A stretch of 64,000 nt of DNA, from the NCBI GenBank assembly GCA_032622095.1, contig CP136063.1:182261956-182325955 (forward strand), written 5' to 3'. The stretch is from Siphonodentalium dalli (taxonomy: Eukaryota; Mollusca; Scaphopoda; Gadilida; Siphonodentaliidae). How positions within the stretch are numbered: position 1 is the first letter of the stretch; the number at the start of each line of letters is the position of its first letter. The notes under the pieces are model-generated. The model was not told where the DNA came from, did not search any database, and saw nothing but the letters and a program-made list of their open reading frames with translations. Positions 12,871 through 24,292 of the stretch are shown here, one piece after another. The translations under genes and the position numbers were made by a program.

Positions 12871-14571
12871 AAGACCCCAGTTACACCCTCTAGATATTTC
12901 AGCTTGGTGTTGCGTGTGTTCACGCACAAACAGCCTCTGTAAACAGCAGCCTCCCCTTTCGTTACAGTATTGGTCTCTCCTGTAACGTTTTGGCCTGTTA
13001 CAACAGAGAACGTTACAGTAGAGATGTACAGACCATTCTGGTCACGGCATTCAATGAGTTTTCCCTCCAGTATGGCGAAAATAGGGAAGTATAAAATACA
13101 CCACAGTGGCTTCGGAAACATGTATTTGAAATATAATTATACATATGTTATAGCGAACAAACTTGCGTTATTTAAAAGACGACTTTGAAAAGTACGCGAG
13201 GGGGTCAACCTACCTATTATATAATTGTGTTATCGCAAGTTGTTTTTTTATTCAGACGACATGCCTTTCCGATATTATGACGTACACAGCGTCACGGAGC
13301 ACAACATACGGAGATTATACATATCAGGGATACGTCATTATGTCAAGTAAATAGCACTTCGTTACATGAGAGACAATATGCTGAGGTACAAAGTTTCTGA
13401 GCAATTTTCACTTAGTTAAGTTCAATCTTGGGTGGTGTATATGTGACAGTAGTTCATATCAAGAACTAAACTAATGATATGCCAGAGGATTTTCTCGGTG
13501 GCATGTAGTTAATATATCGAAATTTCGATTTTAGTCTGTAAAATTTTCCTGGGGACAGGCCATTTTGGTCAAATCTGGCCATGAATGAGCCTATTACATA
13601 CATATATACCCGAACATCACGCTTATTTGTGTGTGCATGTTATGACAGTGATGGAGATGCACACAGGGAACAATAGTTGGGATCCGCACGTTGCATTATG
13701 CATTCATTATCCACCGAGGACATAAATTTTGACCAAAATTGATATTGACTCTTATATGTTTGTACGGTTTAGCCACTGTGTGGATATGTAGTTACTAAAA
13801 TTCGTCTACGCTCGAGAAAATTGTAGATCCGACAGCATCATAATCTTCATTGGCTGAATAAACTGTAGAGAACAACGATCTGTTTCACCTAGTTTCCACA
13901 AAGGGTGCAGAAACCGAGTAGCGATCACATGGTACATGTATGTGACGTGACAATTAGTTAACAACATCGGTAAAATATGTATAATATTAAGTGGCTACAA
14001 TTATCTCCCTTGTTGGGTGCAATATCTACCAGAGTTGTCTCTCTTACCGACAGTTACATCTGTCACAGTATCGAGTTTTACAAGATTATTGTAAGTTCAG
14101 AGAAAATGCAGGTATAAAAATGAGGATTTCGACAGCTACAACACTTACTGATGACATAATACTCACATCCTGATGATATATATTACATATATACATCCTG
14201 ATGATATAATACACACATACTGATAACATAATATCCGAATCGTGTTCAAACACATCCATAAATGACGAGTTTCCCCAAATAATTGTCAGATTTGCGTGGT
14301 GTTATTTTGTCTACATAATACCATTCTATTGTGTCTCGTATTGCATTGGCACGTGAGTGGGACGTGTCATACAGAGAACTGGTACACCATGCACCCAAAT
14401 AGTTATTTGTTGTTTGTCGATTCACCGATGTTCTCCTCGTGTCACAGGACCAAGTTAAAAAAGTGCTGTTTGACGTGCGGTGTCATCGGTCTCGTCATGT
14501 TGCGGCTTGAGAGTCTATTGTGTTTGTTAGAGAGCTTAGAGTACGAATTTTCTGCAAGGCAATGCCCACAC
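12871..14571. other. Unclassified; right half of 26-bp inverted pair
   Basis: A minus-strand open frame at 12840-13121 (93 codons; LIECRDQNGLYIS, CLCVNTRNTKLKYLEG) is coding-like in composition but matches no family I know. The segment 13726-13751 is the exact reverse complement of 8710-8735. Near 14165-14230 'catcctgatgatataatac' repeats three times with decay. Nothing else is recognised. Confidence 0.35.
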
Positions 14572-14666
14572 GTCCCATGGTGCGATACCACCACTACAAG
14601 TATATTTACTTATATAATATTAGTATTAGTATACATACTTGTAGTGGTGGTATTGCACCAGGGGAC
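14572..14666. repeat. Imperfect hairpin
   Basis: The left arm gtcccatggtgcgataccac continues to cacttgtag-type sequence; its complement occupies 14628-14666 (gtagtggtggtattgcacca ... ggggac). The AT-rich loop is 14607-14630. It looks like a small foldback element. It lacks the same-orientation CGAG words of hairpins P1-P4. Confidence 0.75.
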
Positions 14667-15341
14667 CTGTGACAATCCCACTGCTCAACATTTCTATGTC
14701 ATGCACATCTAGCCTGCCGTCGTAGTTTGAATTGCCACATTATTTTGACCACACTGCCAAAAATGATTTTCTTATTTTGAGATACTTAAACAAGAAATAT
14801 TATCTAGAAATGTTCTTACATCAGCTGTTCTAATAATTAGAAAATTTATTTCTTATATCGAAATTGTTCTGGTAATTTGATTTTCCAACACTTTATTAAT
14901 GGGTAATGTGTTGTTTTAGACCAATATTTGCATATTTTCCTACCTTTGGTCAACATTTTGGACTGAAATGGCCATCAGTTGGAATTTTTGGTCCCTCACC
15001 TGTGGTTAGTCATAAACCACTAACTAATTTAATAAATAGAGGATCTCTAATGAGTTGCAATTTTATGCGTAATTTACTAACAGAGTGCATTAAATTAAAA
15101 CAAATTTGATTCGAGCCGATCTTTAAATATAGCAAGGCTTGACTCGAATGTAGTGGACGAGGTTATAAATTTTGTATACAATTGTGACGAATTTGGGATA
15201 CATTTTATCAAATAATAATCATATTTTAACAAGGAAAAACGATCTCGAAACGGCTGGGGTTAAAATAAATTAATATTGATTTCCTTATCAAAGAGGAAGC
15301 AAAGACACTTTCAAGAAAAAATATAGTTACATTTTAAATGT
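14667..15341. other. No recognised feature
   Basis: AT-rich sequence without a gene or clear repeat. Around 15105-15150 'gattcgagcc' and 'gactcgaatg' form a weak imperfect palindrome. Confidence 0.5.
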
Positions 15342-15500
15342 GTTACGAGGAATTCTGGATTCCACCCCTCAGTTACGAGGGATTTCGGATTCCACACGTC
15401 TGTTACGAGGGATTCAGGATTCCACCCATGTTACGATGGATTCTGGATTCCACCCCTATGTTACCAGGGATTCCGGATTCCACCCATCTGTTGGATTCCA
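15342..15500. repeat. 28-30-bp minisatellite, 5 copies
   Basis: Unit is like gttacgagggattccggatt followed by ccacccctct. Copies start at about 15342, 15372, 15402, 15430 and 15460, followed by a partial unit. Two plus-strand frames stay open only because of the repeat. Confidence 0.9.
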
Positions 15501-15585
15501 AAATTCCCAGACGCGGAAATAAAATAGTTTTATAAAAGCAATGTCAGTCCTTTATTTTAATTGAAATCGATCTTGTATGGTCAAT

Positions 15586-18439
15586 CTATATACTAAAACC
15601 GGTAAACCGAAATCATGGGATGTGCCCAATTTTGTCATAGTTGCGGCCCCTGAAAGTTTGCATTTGACAATTTCCTAATCCCGTCACCCGATTTCGAGGC
15701 AGAGGTGTGGTCACATCCACACACTTCAGATCAACCTACGCATGCCAGAATATATCTATATCTATATTTGCGAATGTCTGTCTGTCTGTCTGTCTGTGTT
15801 CTATAGAAATTCACAGGGGACCATCTAGATGATGCCAAAGGGGTCTACTAGGAGTAACCTTTTACGAGAAAGATAATGGTCGGGGTTAAAATTTTATAAA
15901 GTGACGCCGTTGTTGTCAGGGGCAGAAAAGGGGGAGGGGCAGAAAAAAAATTGTCGGCGATTGCCACGAAACTTATATATAATCATCCCCATAATATGAG
16001 GAATCTAATGGTGTGTTTTAAATATGGCAAAAGTCGCGCCGTTCGCGTCAGGGGTGCCCGGAAGGGGGAGGGGCAGAATATTTTTCTGTCGCCGATTGCC
16101 ACGAAACTTACATATAATCATCCCCATGATATGAAGAATCCAACGGTGTGGTTTAAATATGTCAAAAGTGGCGTCGTTCGAGTCAGATTTGCACGAAAGG
16201 GGAGAGGGGCACCAAAATTGATCAAACTAATTTTAGCGCCGATTTCCACCAAATTGATATATATTCTTCTTCATGATACAAGGAATCTAATTGTGCGATT
16301 TAAAAACACCAAATTGTTGTCGTTTGGACGAGAGATAGGGAGGGGGTGGACACTAAATTTGATAATAATTGGTTTAGTCGCCGATTGCCACCACACTTAT
16401 ACAAAAGCATCCCCATGGTACGAGGAGTCTAATGGTGTGGCTTATAGCTGTCAAGTGTGGCCTCATTCGAGTCAGGGGTGTATTGAAAGGGACAGGGGCA
16501 CCAAAATTGATGCACAATTTTTTTGGCGCCAATTTCCACCAAATTGATACACGTTCTTATCCATGATACGAGGAATCTGATTGTGTGATTTAAAGACGCC
16601 ATAGTGGTGCTGTTTAGGTGAGAGATGGGGAGGGAGGGATTGACATAAAATTTGATTAAAAAAAACGTATAGTCGCCGATTATCACCAAACTTATAAACA
16701 ATCATCAACATGATACCAGGAGTGTAATTGTGTGGTTTACGGATGTCACAAGTGGGGCCATTCGAGTCAGTGGTGCATAGAGATGAGAGGGACATTATAT
16801 ATATATATATGTTTAGTGCCGATTTCCACCAGATTGATACATATTCTTCTCCGTGATACGAGGAATCTTATCGTGTGGTTTAGACACAACAAATTGGTGC
16901 CCTATGGGTGAGAGATATGGGGAACTTCAATTTGATACGAATTTGTATACTCGCCAATTTTCACCAATTTCATATATATGCATCTCTAATCTCCAATGAG
17001 TCTTAGTGTGTGCAGCTTGAGTCCGAAATAGGGACGGGAGGGTCACCAAAAACTGATACAAAATATTTTTAGTACCAATTACCATCAAATTCAGACACGT
17101 TCTTCTCAAATGATACAATAAATCAAATTGTGCTGTCTGTCTGTCTGTCTGTGTGTTATATATATAACTTCACGCGGTACAATCGAAGAGGCAAAAGCTG
17201 ATACAAATATATTTGGCACTAATTTCCAACAAATTCATACATGTTGTTATCTAATGATATACCATGAATTAAATCACATTTGGTGTCGTTTGCGTCACGG
17301 ATGGCGAGCGGATATGCACTATCATAGATAAGATTGCTATTCGCCGATATCCAGATATAAGTTATATATAGTCACCCAGGCCATCCCCATATCATTTTAA
17401 GGAGATTTGGGCGTTCACATTTCACAATCCCGACAAATGGTAACCCACTTATAAGTCACTTGAACAATTATATCTTCTTAATTGTCATATTTATATGGGG
17501 ATGGCAATCAGGACATTCACACAATGAGCTAGCAAAAAGAGATACATAGAAGAAGCATTAAACGTATATTTATCATTCTATTGAAGAGATACATATATTC
17601 GTGCAAACTGAGAGACCTCGAACCGTCAGAGGATTGCATATATATTATAACAAAATTGAGTCTGTTCCATTCCATACAGTTTCCATAATTTTTTTTACAA
17701 TTTTCAGGATATATGGAAGGCCTGTTCAAAAATAGTGGTCACAGTGTGAAGTCATATGTAGTTTCTTCTGATATACAATAAAATGCAGTTAGTAGCACAT
17801 GACTTTTCAGGATCCTCCCAATACTGACATCTGACAAGGGGTTTAGAACAGACTCATCGACTGACATAAACAACTCAAAATCTCGCTCTGTGTCTGGCAA
17901 ATGTAGCTGATATGCCCGCGCAGCAACATTTCGTTGAAACTGAGAATATTTAGCCAATATATAGCACCATGAACAGAGGAGCACCTGGAAATGTATTTAA
18001 AACATCTGTATCTTCATGGAGATATGATAGCCAGGTATCCTCGAGACCTTAGTCCAACCCACTAGATTGATTGATGCATCTCAATATGTAAAACCCAATT
18101 GTCATCTTTTATTTATTATGCGAACTATAATGTCTTTATGATGTCCATCATGTATCATATTATAACGTCTGACGTACACGCAGTTGTAAATAAATAAATA
18201 CTTCATTATTGGTGGAACGGATTAATCGCGATAAACAGAATGACAATTGACAAGGTGGGCCACTACTTATATTCCATGCTGTAATAATCATGTTTTGTGA
18301 TGCTATTTGAATATACAATTTATGAGAAAACGTATAGCACTTTGAACAAGAGTGTTCTCTATTCCCAACAAATATCCACAGCATACAGATGGTTTCACAT
18401 CGCATTAACCTGGACAACGCCGGGTAACCCTGCTAGTAG
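15586..18439 (+). mobile_element. Possible Helitron-like element with tandem core
   Basis: Near the left end 'tctatatactaaaaccgg' and, at 15760-15797, 'tctatatctatatttgcg' with (ctgt)n resemble the 5' ends of the Helitron-like elements at 56715-64000. At 18409-18438 an imperfect GC stem (cctgg acaacg ccggg) is followed by taacc ctg CTAG and then T, like the 3' ends at 60668 and 62259. The intervening 145-bp tandem repeats match the plan of a non-autonomous Helitron with a repeated core. Whether both ends belong to one element is uncertain. Confidence 0.4.
15880..17350. repeat. Tandem repeat, about 145-bp units alternating in two types
   Basis: About ten diverged units are marked by 'ccgattgccac.aaactta' or 'ccgatttccaccaaattgat' at about 15957, 16095, 16239, 16381, 16529, 16675, 16819, 16955, 17077 and 17218. 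Most also carry 'gatacgaggaatctaatggtgtgg' and 'ggggaggggcac.aaaattgat' words. From 16239 on the two marker types alternate, implying a dimer of about 290 bp. A (ctgt)n run lies at 17128-17150. Open frames through the array are by-products. Confidence 0.85.
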
Positions 18440-18589
18440 TATATATATACCTAACATTTTGTCCCTAAAATTGCGATAATTTTCTACTGATAATTTTTCT
18501 TATTATTATACCATATAGGGTTTGAGATAGATCAATACATATCACCTGTTAACAAAATTATACACTACCAGAAGTAAACCGTCCTCTCT

Positions 18590-18870
18590 TAAACTCAGAA
18601 AATCGCACTAAAATTACGCGTGGATACTACCAACCACAACCACTCGTCAAACAGTTTTTATCTCAATGTTTGAGTATTCGCCCTCCCTTGATTTTCGGTG
18701 GAATTTGCCAAGTCTGAGCCCACCTCGACGCGAGCTCTCCGTTGGTCAGTTTGCATTTATAGTAGATCTGTCAAACTCACATTGAGGGCGTACCTATAGT
18801 ATACCGACGTACCTGCTCCTGCATTAACATCGCTCCTTCATAATCCGTTTTGGATTTGGTGCTAAAAACA
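18590..18870 (+). repeat. Duplicated segment, copy 1 (intact)
   Basis: Contains 'aaaatcgcactaaaattacgcgtggatactacc', 'ttatctcaatgtttga', 'ctctccgttgg' and 'gcgtacctatagtatacc ... cctgctcctgcatta...catcgctccttcat'. The same words in the same order occur in copy 2 (18945-19092, continuing at 20392-20510), where a hAT-like element splits them. Here the site reads tagtagatctgtcaaact without an insertion. Confidence 0.75.
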
Positions 18871-18944
18871 GGTTAGCGATACACAACTTACATGTACCTG
18901 TGTTTGTGTTATATAGCATTGCCACAAGCAAACCATTCGCTCTA

Positions 18945-20510
18945 AAAATTAGAAAATCGCACCAAAGTTGCGCGTGGTCTGTGACGGTGGATACTACCCA
19001 TCAGATGCACTTGTCAAAAAACATTTATCTGACAATGTTTGATTTTAGCCCGACGCGCACTTTCCGTTGGACAAGTTGTTTTAGAGTAGAGGCAGGGACG
19101 TGGGTCTCCGTTCGGGGGGGGGGGGTGTTCACCTTAGCAAATTCCAACTGCACCCCCCCCTTGAATCAGAATCAGTCCAAACACAAGTTTTGCAAAATTT
19201 CATTTCCACCCCCCTTGCACCTCAATGCTCAGACCTTATCTGCTATATATTCATAAACCATGGTTCTATATTCCCGGTATGAGAAAATTCAGATATTTTA
19301 ACCTGAACAAATTGCATAAATCCTAACATCTAGTGGTCTAACTCCAGACAAATGCACACGGCTACGGGGAAGAAACCAGGACACACCGGGCTGATCATGG
19401 TTGTTTGGCCCGGTGTGAGAAAATTTTGAAAACAATACAAGAAAATCGCAAAGGCTAGCATCTAGACTGGCCTCACCTGAAGCTTACCCATAGTGTTTGA
19501 AATTTCAAACCTCATACTCCCCCTCAGATTGGAAAATTCTCCAACTGATGACCATTTCAGTCCACAAGTTTGACCAAATGTAGTAAAATATTGTTTTTTT
19601 TAAACTTATTAGAAGTTTTGTATTGGCCACGGGACAATGAGACCTCGGGCCGACAATGGTTCGGCACGGTGTGTGAAAATTTTGAAATCTGAACAAGAAA
19701 ATCCCAAAATCCTAGCATCTAGACCAGCCTCAAGCCTTCCTAGAATTGGAAATTTCAAACCTGACACCCCCACTTAGGTTGGAAAATTTCCAACTGATGA
19801 CAATTCCAACGACAATGTTGACCAAATGTAATGAGTATGACAATATTTTTTTCTTAAATTAACTAGCAGTTTTTGACTGGCCACAGGGGGAGTGACCAGG
19901 ACACAAGATTTCCAAGTGTTGGAAATTTCCAACCTGTCACCACCCTGAGGTTGGAAAATTTCCAACTGATGACCATATCAGTCAGGGATGGTTCCATTAC
20001 ATTGCAAAGTAATGCATTACCATTACTTGACATTTTTTGCATTACCATTACCATTACTTGACATTTTTTGCATTACCATTACCATTACATGGAAAACTCA
20101 ATGTGATGCTTTACCATTACCATTACTTTGAAAAGTAATTACCATTACTTTGAAAAGTAATGCATTCCAAAATTTTGACAAAAAATAGGAAAATATGAAA
20201 TAATTGGTCCAAAAACAATTAATTATCCCCAATAAATTGTTTGAAAATCAAACTACGAGAACATTTTCTATTATTCATGTGAAATTTCCAACTGTTTTGG
20301 CAAGTATGAAATTTCCAACTGTTGAAACTTTTGACCAGAGTTGGGGGTGGGGTGGGACACCCCCCAAACCCCTCCTGTCGCCACGTCTCTGAGTAGAGCG
20401 GTCAAGCTGTGGGAGCGTACCTAAAATATACTGAAGTACTTGCTCCTGCATTACATCGCTCCTTCATTATCCCGTTTGGATTTGGCAGGAAAAATAGGTG
20501 CAATTTTTCC
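18945..20510 (+). repeat. Duplicated segment, copy 2 (split by insertion)
   Basis: The left part 18945-19092 and right part 20392-20510 together match copy 1 at 18590-18870. The intervening 1.3 kb is the hAT-like element described separately. The two copies are clearly diverged, so the duplication is old. Confidence 0.7.
19093..20391. mobile_element. Non-autonomous hAT-like element, 1299 bp
   Basis: Ends are CAGGGACGTGG (19093) and, in reverse complement, CAGAGACGTGG (20391), matching at 10 of 11 positions. Flanks are agtagagg (19085-19092) and agtagagc (20392-20399), a 7/8 target duplication of hAT length. The intact paralogue at 18590-18870 has a single agtagatc at that point. The interior holds about three diverged 245-bp direct repeats (marker 'ctagcatctaga', 'ggttggaaaatttccaactg') and, at 19983-20170, a short array of 'cattaccattaccattactt'. 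Poly-G at about 19115. No transposase frame is present. Confidence 0.85.
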
Positions 20511-20680
20511 GTTCGCCATATCATAGCGGAAACCCTTGAGAAAAACACTATTAAGAGGTACATTCGGTCCAAATCACTCTTCTCATTGGGAACATGCAAT
20601 AAAAATATTATAGCTCTGGACAAAAAAAAAACCATGGGTTAAAACATCCTAGTTTATGGTGATTGCATATCTATGGGCGG

Positions 20681-21191
20681 CAGGGTTTGCGCTGACATTT
20701 GCCAATGGCAAAAATAATTCACATGCATTTGGCAAAATATATTTTCATTGGGCAAAAGTTATGGCAAGTCACTTTTTAATTCCTCAAGAGAGCTGACAAA
20801 TATTGGTCAATCAACACCATTCATTTCAGGAAACTCTTACAATATAACTCTATTAAGATGCAGTTAATCTGACAGCTATTATATATAGTATCGATGAGTG
20901 GAGTGATTACCAATATTTAGTGTGGTGATGTTTACGTAGCTAATCCTGATGAAGCAACCCTACTATCATTTTATTGTTCTTTGATTGGTTTATTGTTGTA
21001 TGAAAAATAATAATTAACTAACTGCTTTCCTATCGATATCAAAAGTCGTTCAAAACCGGGAGTGTCGAAACATAAGACTTAATGTTGCAGAAAATGATAG
21101 CATTTGGCAAATTCTAAAAGAATTTGGCAAAAAATATTTTCATTTGGCAAATTATTTGGCAAAAGTATATTTCTGTCAATCGCGGACCCCG
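20681..21191. mobile_element. Non-autonomous hAT-like element, 511 bp
   Basis: Perfect 8-bp duplication ATGGGCGG at 20673-20680 and 21192-21199. Left end CAGGGTTTGCGCTGACA; right end in reverse complement CGGGGTCCGCGATTGACA. Sub-terminal regions at both ends repeat 'atttggcaaaa', as is usual for hAT elements with short sub-terminal binding-site repeats (family knowledge). No coding capacity. Confidence 0.9.
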
Positions 21192-21199
21192 ATGGGCGG

Positions 21200-22699
21200 T
21201 AACTCCGCAGGAAAAGCGGGGGACGCAAGTTTTGTTGCCCGTGGTCAGTAGGGCATATCGAGGTGTGTATACAGTAACATTTTGGATGCTCTGATCGTCA
21301 TAATTTCGGAGATAGTAAAATAATCTTTTTATCAATTGAACGGAAAATGGCCACAATAGAAAAACAACATACTTCCTTGGTTACACGATGGAAGAATACT
21401 AACATCAATCATGTAACTTAACATAAATTACATAATAATATTTATGTACTACTTGATCTGCACTCGAAAAACCTCATGACAAAGTTGCAAATTTTCGCAC
21501 AGTTGTGTGTGATGCCATTATCAGTTGTTCTCAATCTATTCATCAATCGACTATTAATACCCCCATTAATTTTAGTAATTCACTTCGTTGAGATGAATAA
21601 TGGGGACGGTCAATTAAGAAGTATATTTCATCATCGACGACCTTGTCTTCGCAGAAAACACACAGCCATAATGATAAAGAGGTCTTTTTCGGTTCGGTAT
21701 GTCTACCCTTTTCAATAGTACGGGAATAGGAGTACTTACTCTCAGTCGCGTAAATATTGTACGATCAGCTTGGAAAGCTGTATGGATAAGGTATTGGGGT
21801 CTAACTTGAAATTTCGTTTGAAACGCTCGTATGTCCTTAGTTTCTTTTTGCCAGATATCGAAGCGCTATCAAGCATACTGATTTGAAAATCTAGGCTTTT
21901 GAAGATTGAGCTACCAGTTTTTTTTTGCTAAGTTGTTCAAAGACTGCGTTTTGTAATAAAGTGCTGGTGTAACATGAGCAAAAGCTAACCGTGTATGAAG
22001 TACAACTCGTCAATATATAACGGATAGGTTCCTACATTGTAGTTCCAACTCGGACAGCATTACGGAACAAAGAACCGGAAAATTGCTGCCGGTACTATGT
22101 TCTGTAAGGTTGCGGAACATTGTATAATTTCATTATGGCAACATGTTCTGTATGGTTACGATCATTGCTTCATTTCATTATGCAATATATGTATGGTTAT
22201 GGTTCCATAATCATATGGGACATAGGGCCGTGACGAACAGTACAGTTGGCCTTGTCTTTACGGAATTATGTGCCGCAGCCATTTTCTGGAACTTTGTTCT
22301 GTTTGAGGATATATATATTTTTAACAGCGCTTTAGTTGATTTTACTATCTAAAATATATGCCTTATTATCTTTAAACTGGGGCCTAAGTTCGATGCCCTT
22401 TTAAAAATGCGGATTCCTGATCCAAGGGAGGGGTGGTGGTTCACACCACATGAAGGTTATAACCCATCTCAGATAGAAAACCACTAAAAATTAATAAATA
22501 AAGCCAAGACATTTCATCATCTTTGAAAACTACTTCGGAAAATTGAATTTCATAAAGATGACGAACTCCCCTTACCACGTCCCCCACTCTGATGCCTAAA
22601 ATCGCCATGGGGATTAATAAGTCTGTAAAGCCAGATAATATCCATGTGAGCCCATTATAGTTTACATCACACAGTCACACAGATCAATGAATATTTCTG
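21200..22699. other. No recognised gene
   Basis: Near 22070-22210 the words 'gttctgta.ggtt.cggaacattg' and 'ttcatttcattatg' repeat with decay. Open frames of 69-80 codons (21114-21356 minus, 21476-21718 plus) have no recognisable motif. I see no RNA gene or complete element. Confidence 0.5.
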
Positions 22700-23130
22700 C
22701 AGGAAGCATTGTTACTGACAATGAAATTATGTGGAATGTAAATCCAATCTCTGTACCTTCTGTAAACAGGACAGTGAGACTACAAGTCACCTCTTAGCTA
22801 TATGTCCGTTGGTGGAAAACTTATGGACAATATGAAATCCATCTTAGCACTGGAATGCCAGTTAAATATCGCAACTAAGCAAGAAGAGATAATGTTCGGC
22901 ACAGATAAAACAAACCACCCCCTCTCTATAAACAACTTGATACTAGTGATTAAGCGGTATATTTACATAACCAGATGATAAAGGAAAACTAAATACAAAA
23001 GCAGCAATCCAGTTTATACAAAATGAGTACAAAATGGAGAAACTATCTTGCACATGGAATTCCTCTATAAAAAATAAATTTGATTATAAGTGGGACAGTG
23101 TCCAAAAATTATTTATATTGACCTCCTAAA
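22700..23130 (+). pseudogene. LINE (non-LTR retrotransposon) ORF2 C-terminal fragment
   Basis: The frame around 22725 encodes NLCTFCKQDSETTSHLL then CPLVENLW and hits a TGA near 22835. This is the C-x2-C ... H-x4-C zinc-finger-like pattern (zf-RVT) found after the reverse transcriptase in many LINEs. In another frame, from about 22889, MFGTDKTNHPLSINNLILV then KRYIYITR and later NTKAAIQFIQNEYKMEK match the usual tail of such ORFs (family knowledge). Stops and frame changes show it is dead. No reverse transcriptase domain was found upstream, so it is a 5'-truncated copy. Confidence 0.75.
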
Positions 23131-23259
23131 CCCATAATCAACATAAAATTTCCCTTTGAAACAATAACCCAAAAAATCTGCTTGATATAAAACCTCTGCA
23201 GTTTTCACCTAAAACTTCTCGCATTATAAAATAAAACCAGCTTTTATGGTACAATGAAC

Positions 23260-23418
23260 AATAGAGGATCTACAATGAGTCCCCAGTTTATAGCGGAATA
23301 TACAAAACGAGTCCAGTAAATTAGGTCTGGACCGAGCCTTTGGCGAGGTCCAGACCTAATTTACTGGACGAGTTTTGTAATTTCTGCTATAAACTGGGGA
23401 CGAGTTGAAGATTCTATT
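23260..23418. repeat. Long hairpin P3 with same-orientation CGAG words
   Basis: Arms of about 75 bp with a 3-nt loop (ttt). Symmetric positions that break complementarity are aaACGAGTcc against ggACGAGTtt; gacCGAGcc against ggCGAGgtc at the centre; and, outermost, caATGAGTcc against ggACGAGTtg, where the left copy looks like a CpG-to-TpG decay. In every case CGAG keeps one orientation while the flanks are inverted. It lies just after the LINE fragment. Confidence 0.85.
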
Positions 23419-24149
23419 TATTACATGATCCAAAACATCGACAAAACATACTTAAATCAACAAATGGGACGCGAAACTAACATCGGTTTCTAGAAGGCAC
23501 GCGATGATGTTTCACGTAACTATTCATTGTTTGCCGCGTAAAGAAATAGTCCCAGATAAATACAGACTCTTTGGTGCAATTTAATGACATAACTTTTCAA
23601 ACTCTTCAATCGTGATAGTTTGTTGGAAAAATATTGGAAGCCATAGTATTTTGAGACGTAGCGTATGGAGTGTTAACAGACGACAAACCGGAAGTCAAAG
23701 GTCACCTGGCATTTCCTGTTATTAAACGAACGTTTAAGATCACAATTTATAGCATGGGTTTATTGAATGGAATAAGGGTAGGATCATGTAATAAATATCA
23801 TTAAGTAACATCTGTCCCAATCTCCCCGTGTGAACTAATTCACACTGGAGGGCATGGGACAGATGGGACTACATGAAGGGAGAGCTGGCTCACAAAAAGA
23901 TCTCACCCCCACTATATATGACACATTTCTCCTGACGGCAGATAATTGATAGATAAATGTCAACATATATGTTTTACTAAAATTATTTCAGGGAATTCAT
24001 ATGTAACCATAATTTTTTTTTAATAAATTATAAAAAAAATATAAAATTATGTGGAATGTTTATGCTGAAAGTTTGCTTTAGAGCTATGGCTGCTATGCTC
24101 AATGCCGGTCCTGTTCTACACGATGTTATCATAAGATGATCGAAAGTCA
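23419..24149. other. Intergenic; small hairpin at 23811-23867
   Basis: The sequence catctgtccc...gtgtgaa folds on ttcacac...gggacagatg with a 6-nt loop. Otherwise AT-rich sequence downstream of the DDX56 3' end, with no gene. Confidence 0.5.
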
Positions 24150-24175
24150 GATTGGACACAAATATTAATTTCAAC

Positions 24176-24181
24176 TTTATT
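24176..24181 (-). promoter_or_regulatory. DDX56: Polyadenylation signal AATAAA of DDX56
   Basis: On the minus strand AATAAA lies 40 bp downstream of the stop codon (24221-24223), in the context tttatAAATAAAgttg. Cleavage is expected 10-30 bp further on, near 24150-24165. No other signal lies closer. Confidence 0.8.
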
Positions 24182-24220
24182 TATAAATCCATTAACAAAG
24201 CAAAAACTACTCAGATTCCA

Positions 24221-24292
24221 TCATTTCCTTTTCTTCTTTGGTTGCCTCAAACCAGCGAATTCAAAGCTCTTCAGTGGATCAGCTTTCCTCTT
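24221..24292 (-). CDS. DDX56: DDX56 last coding exon and stop
   Basis: 72 bp including TGA (24221-24223). Encodes [19 protein letters not shown] then KKRK. Acceptor cttttttacag-type at 24293. The DPLKSF word corresponds to the conserved NPLRSF of the vertebrate protein, followed by a basic end. Confidence 0.92.
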   Translation of the reverse strand, partial: KRKADPLKSFEFAGLRQPKKKRK

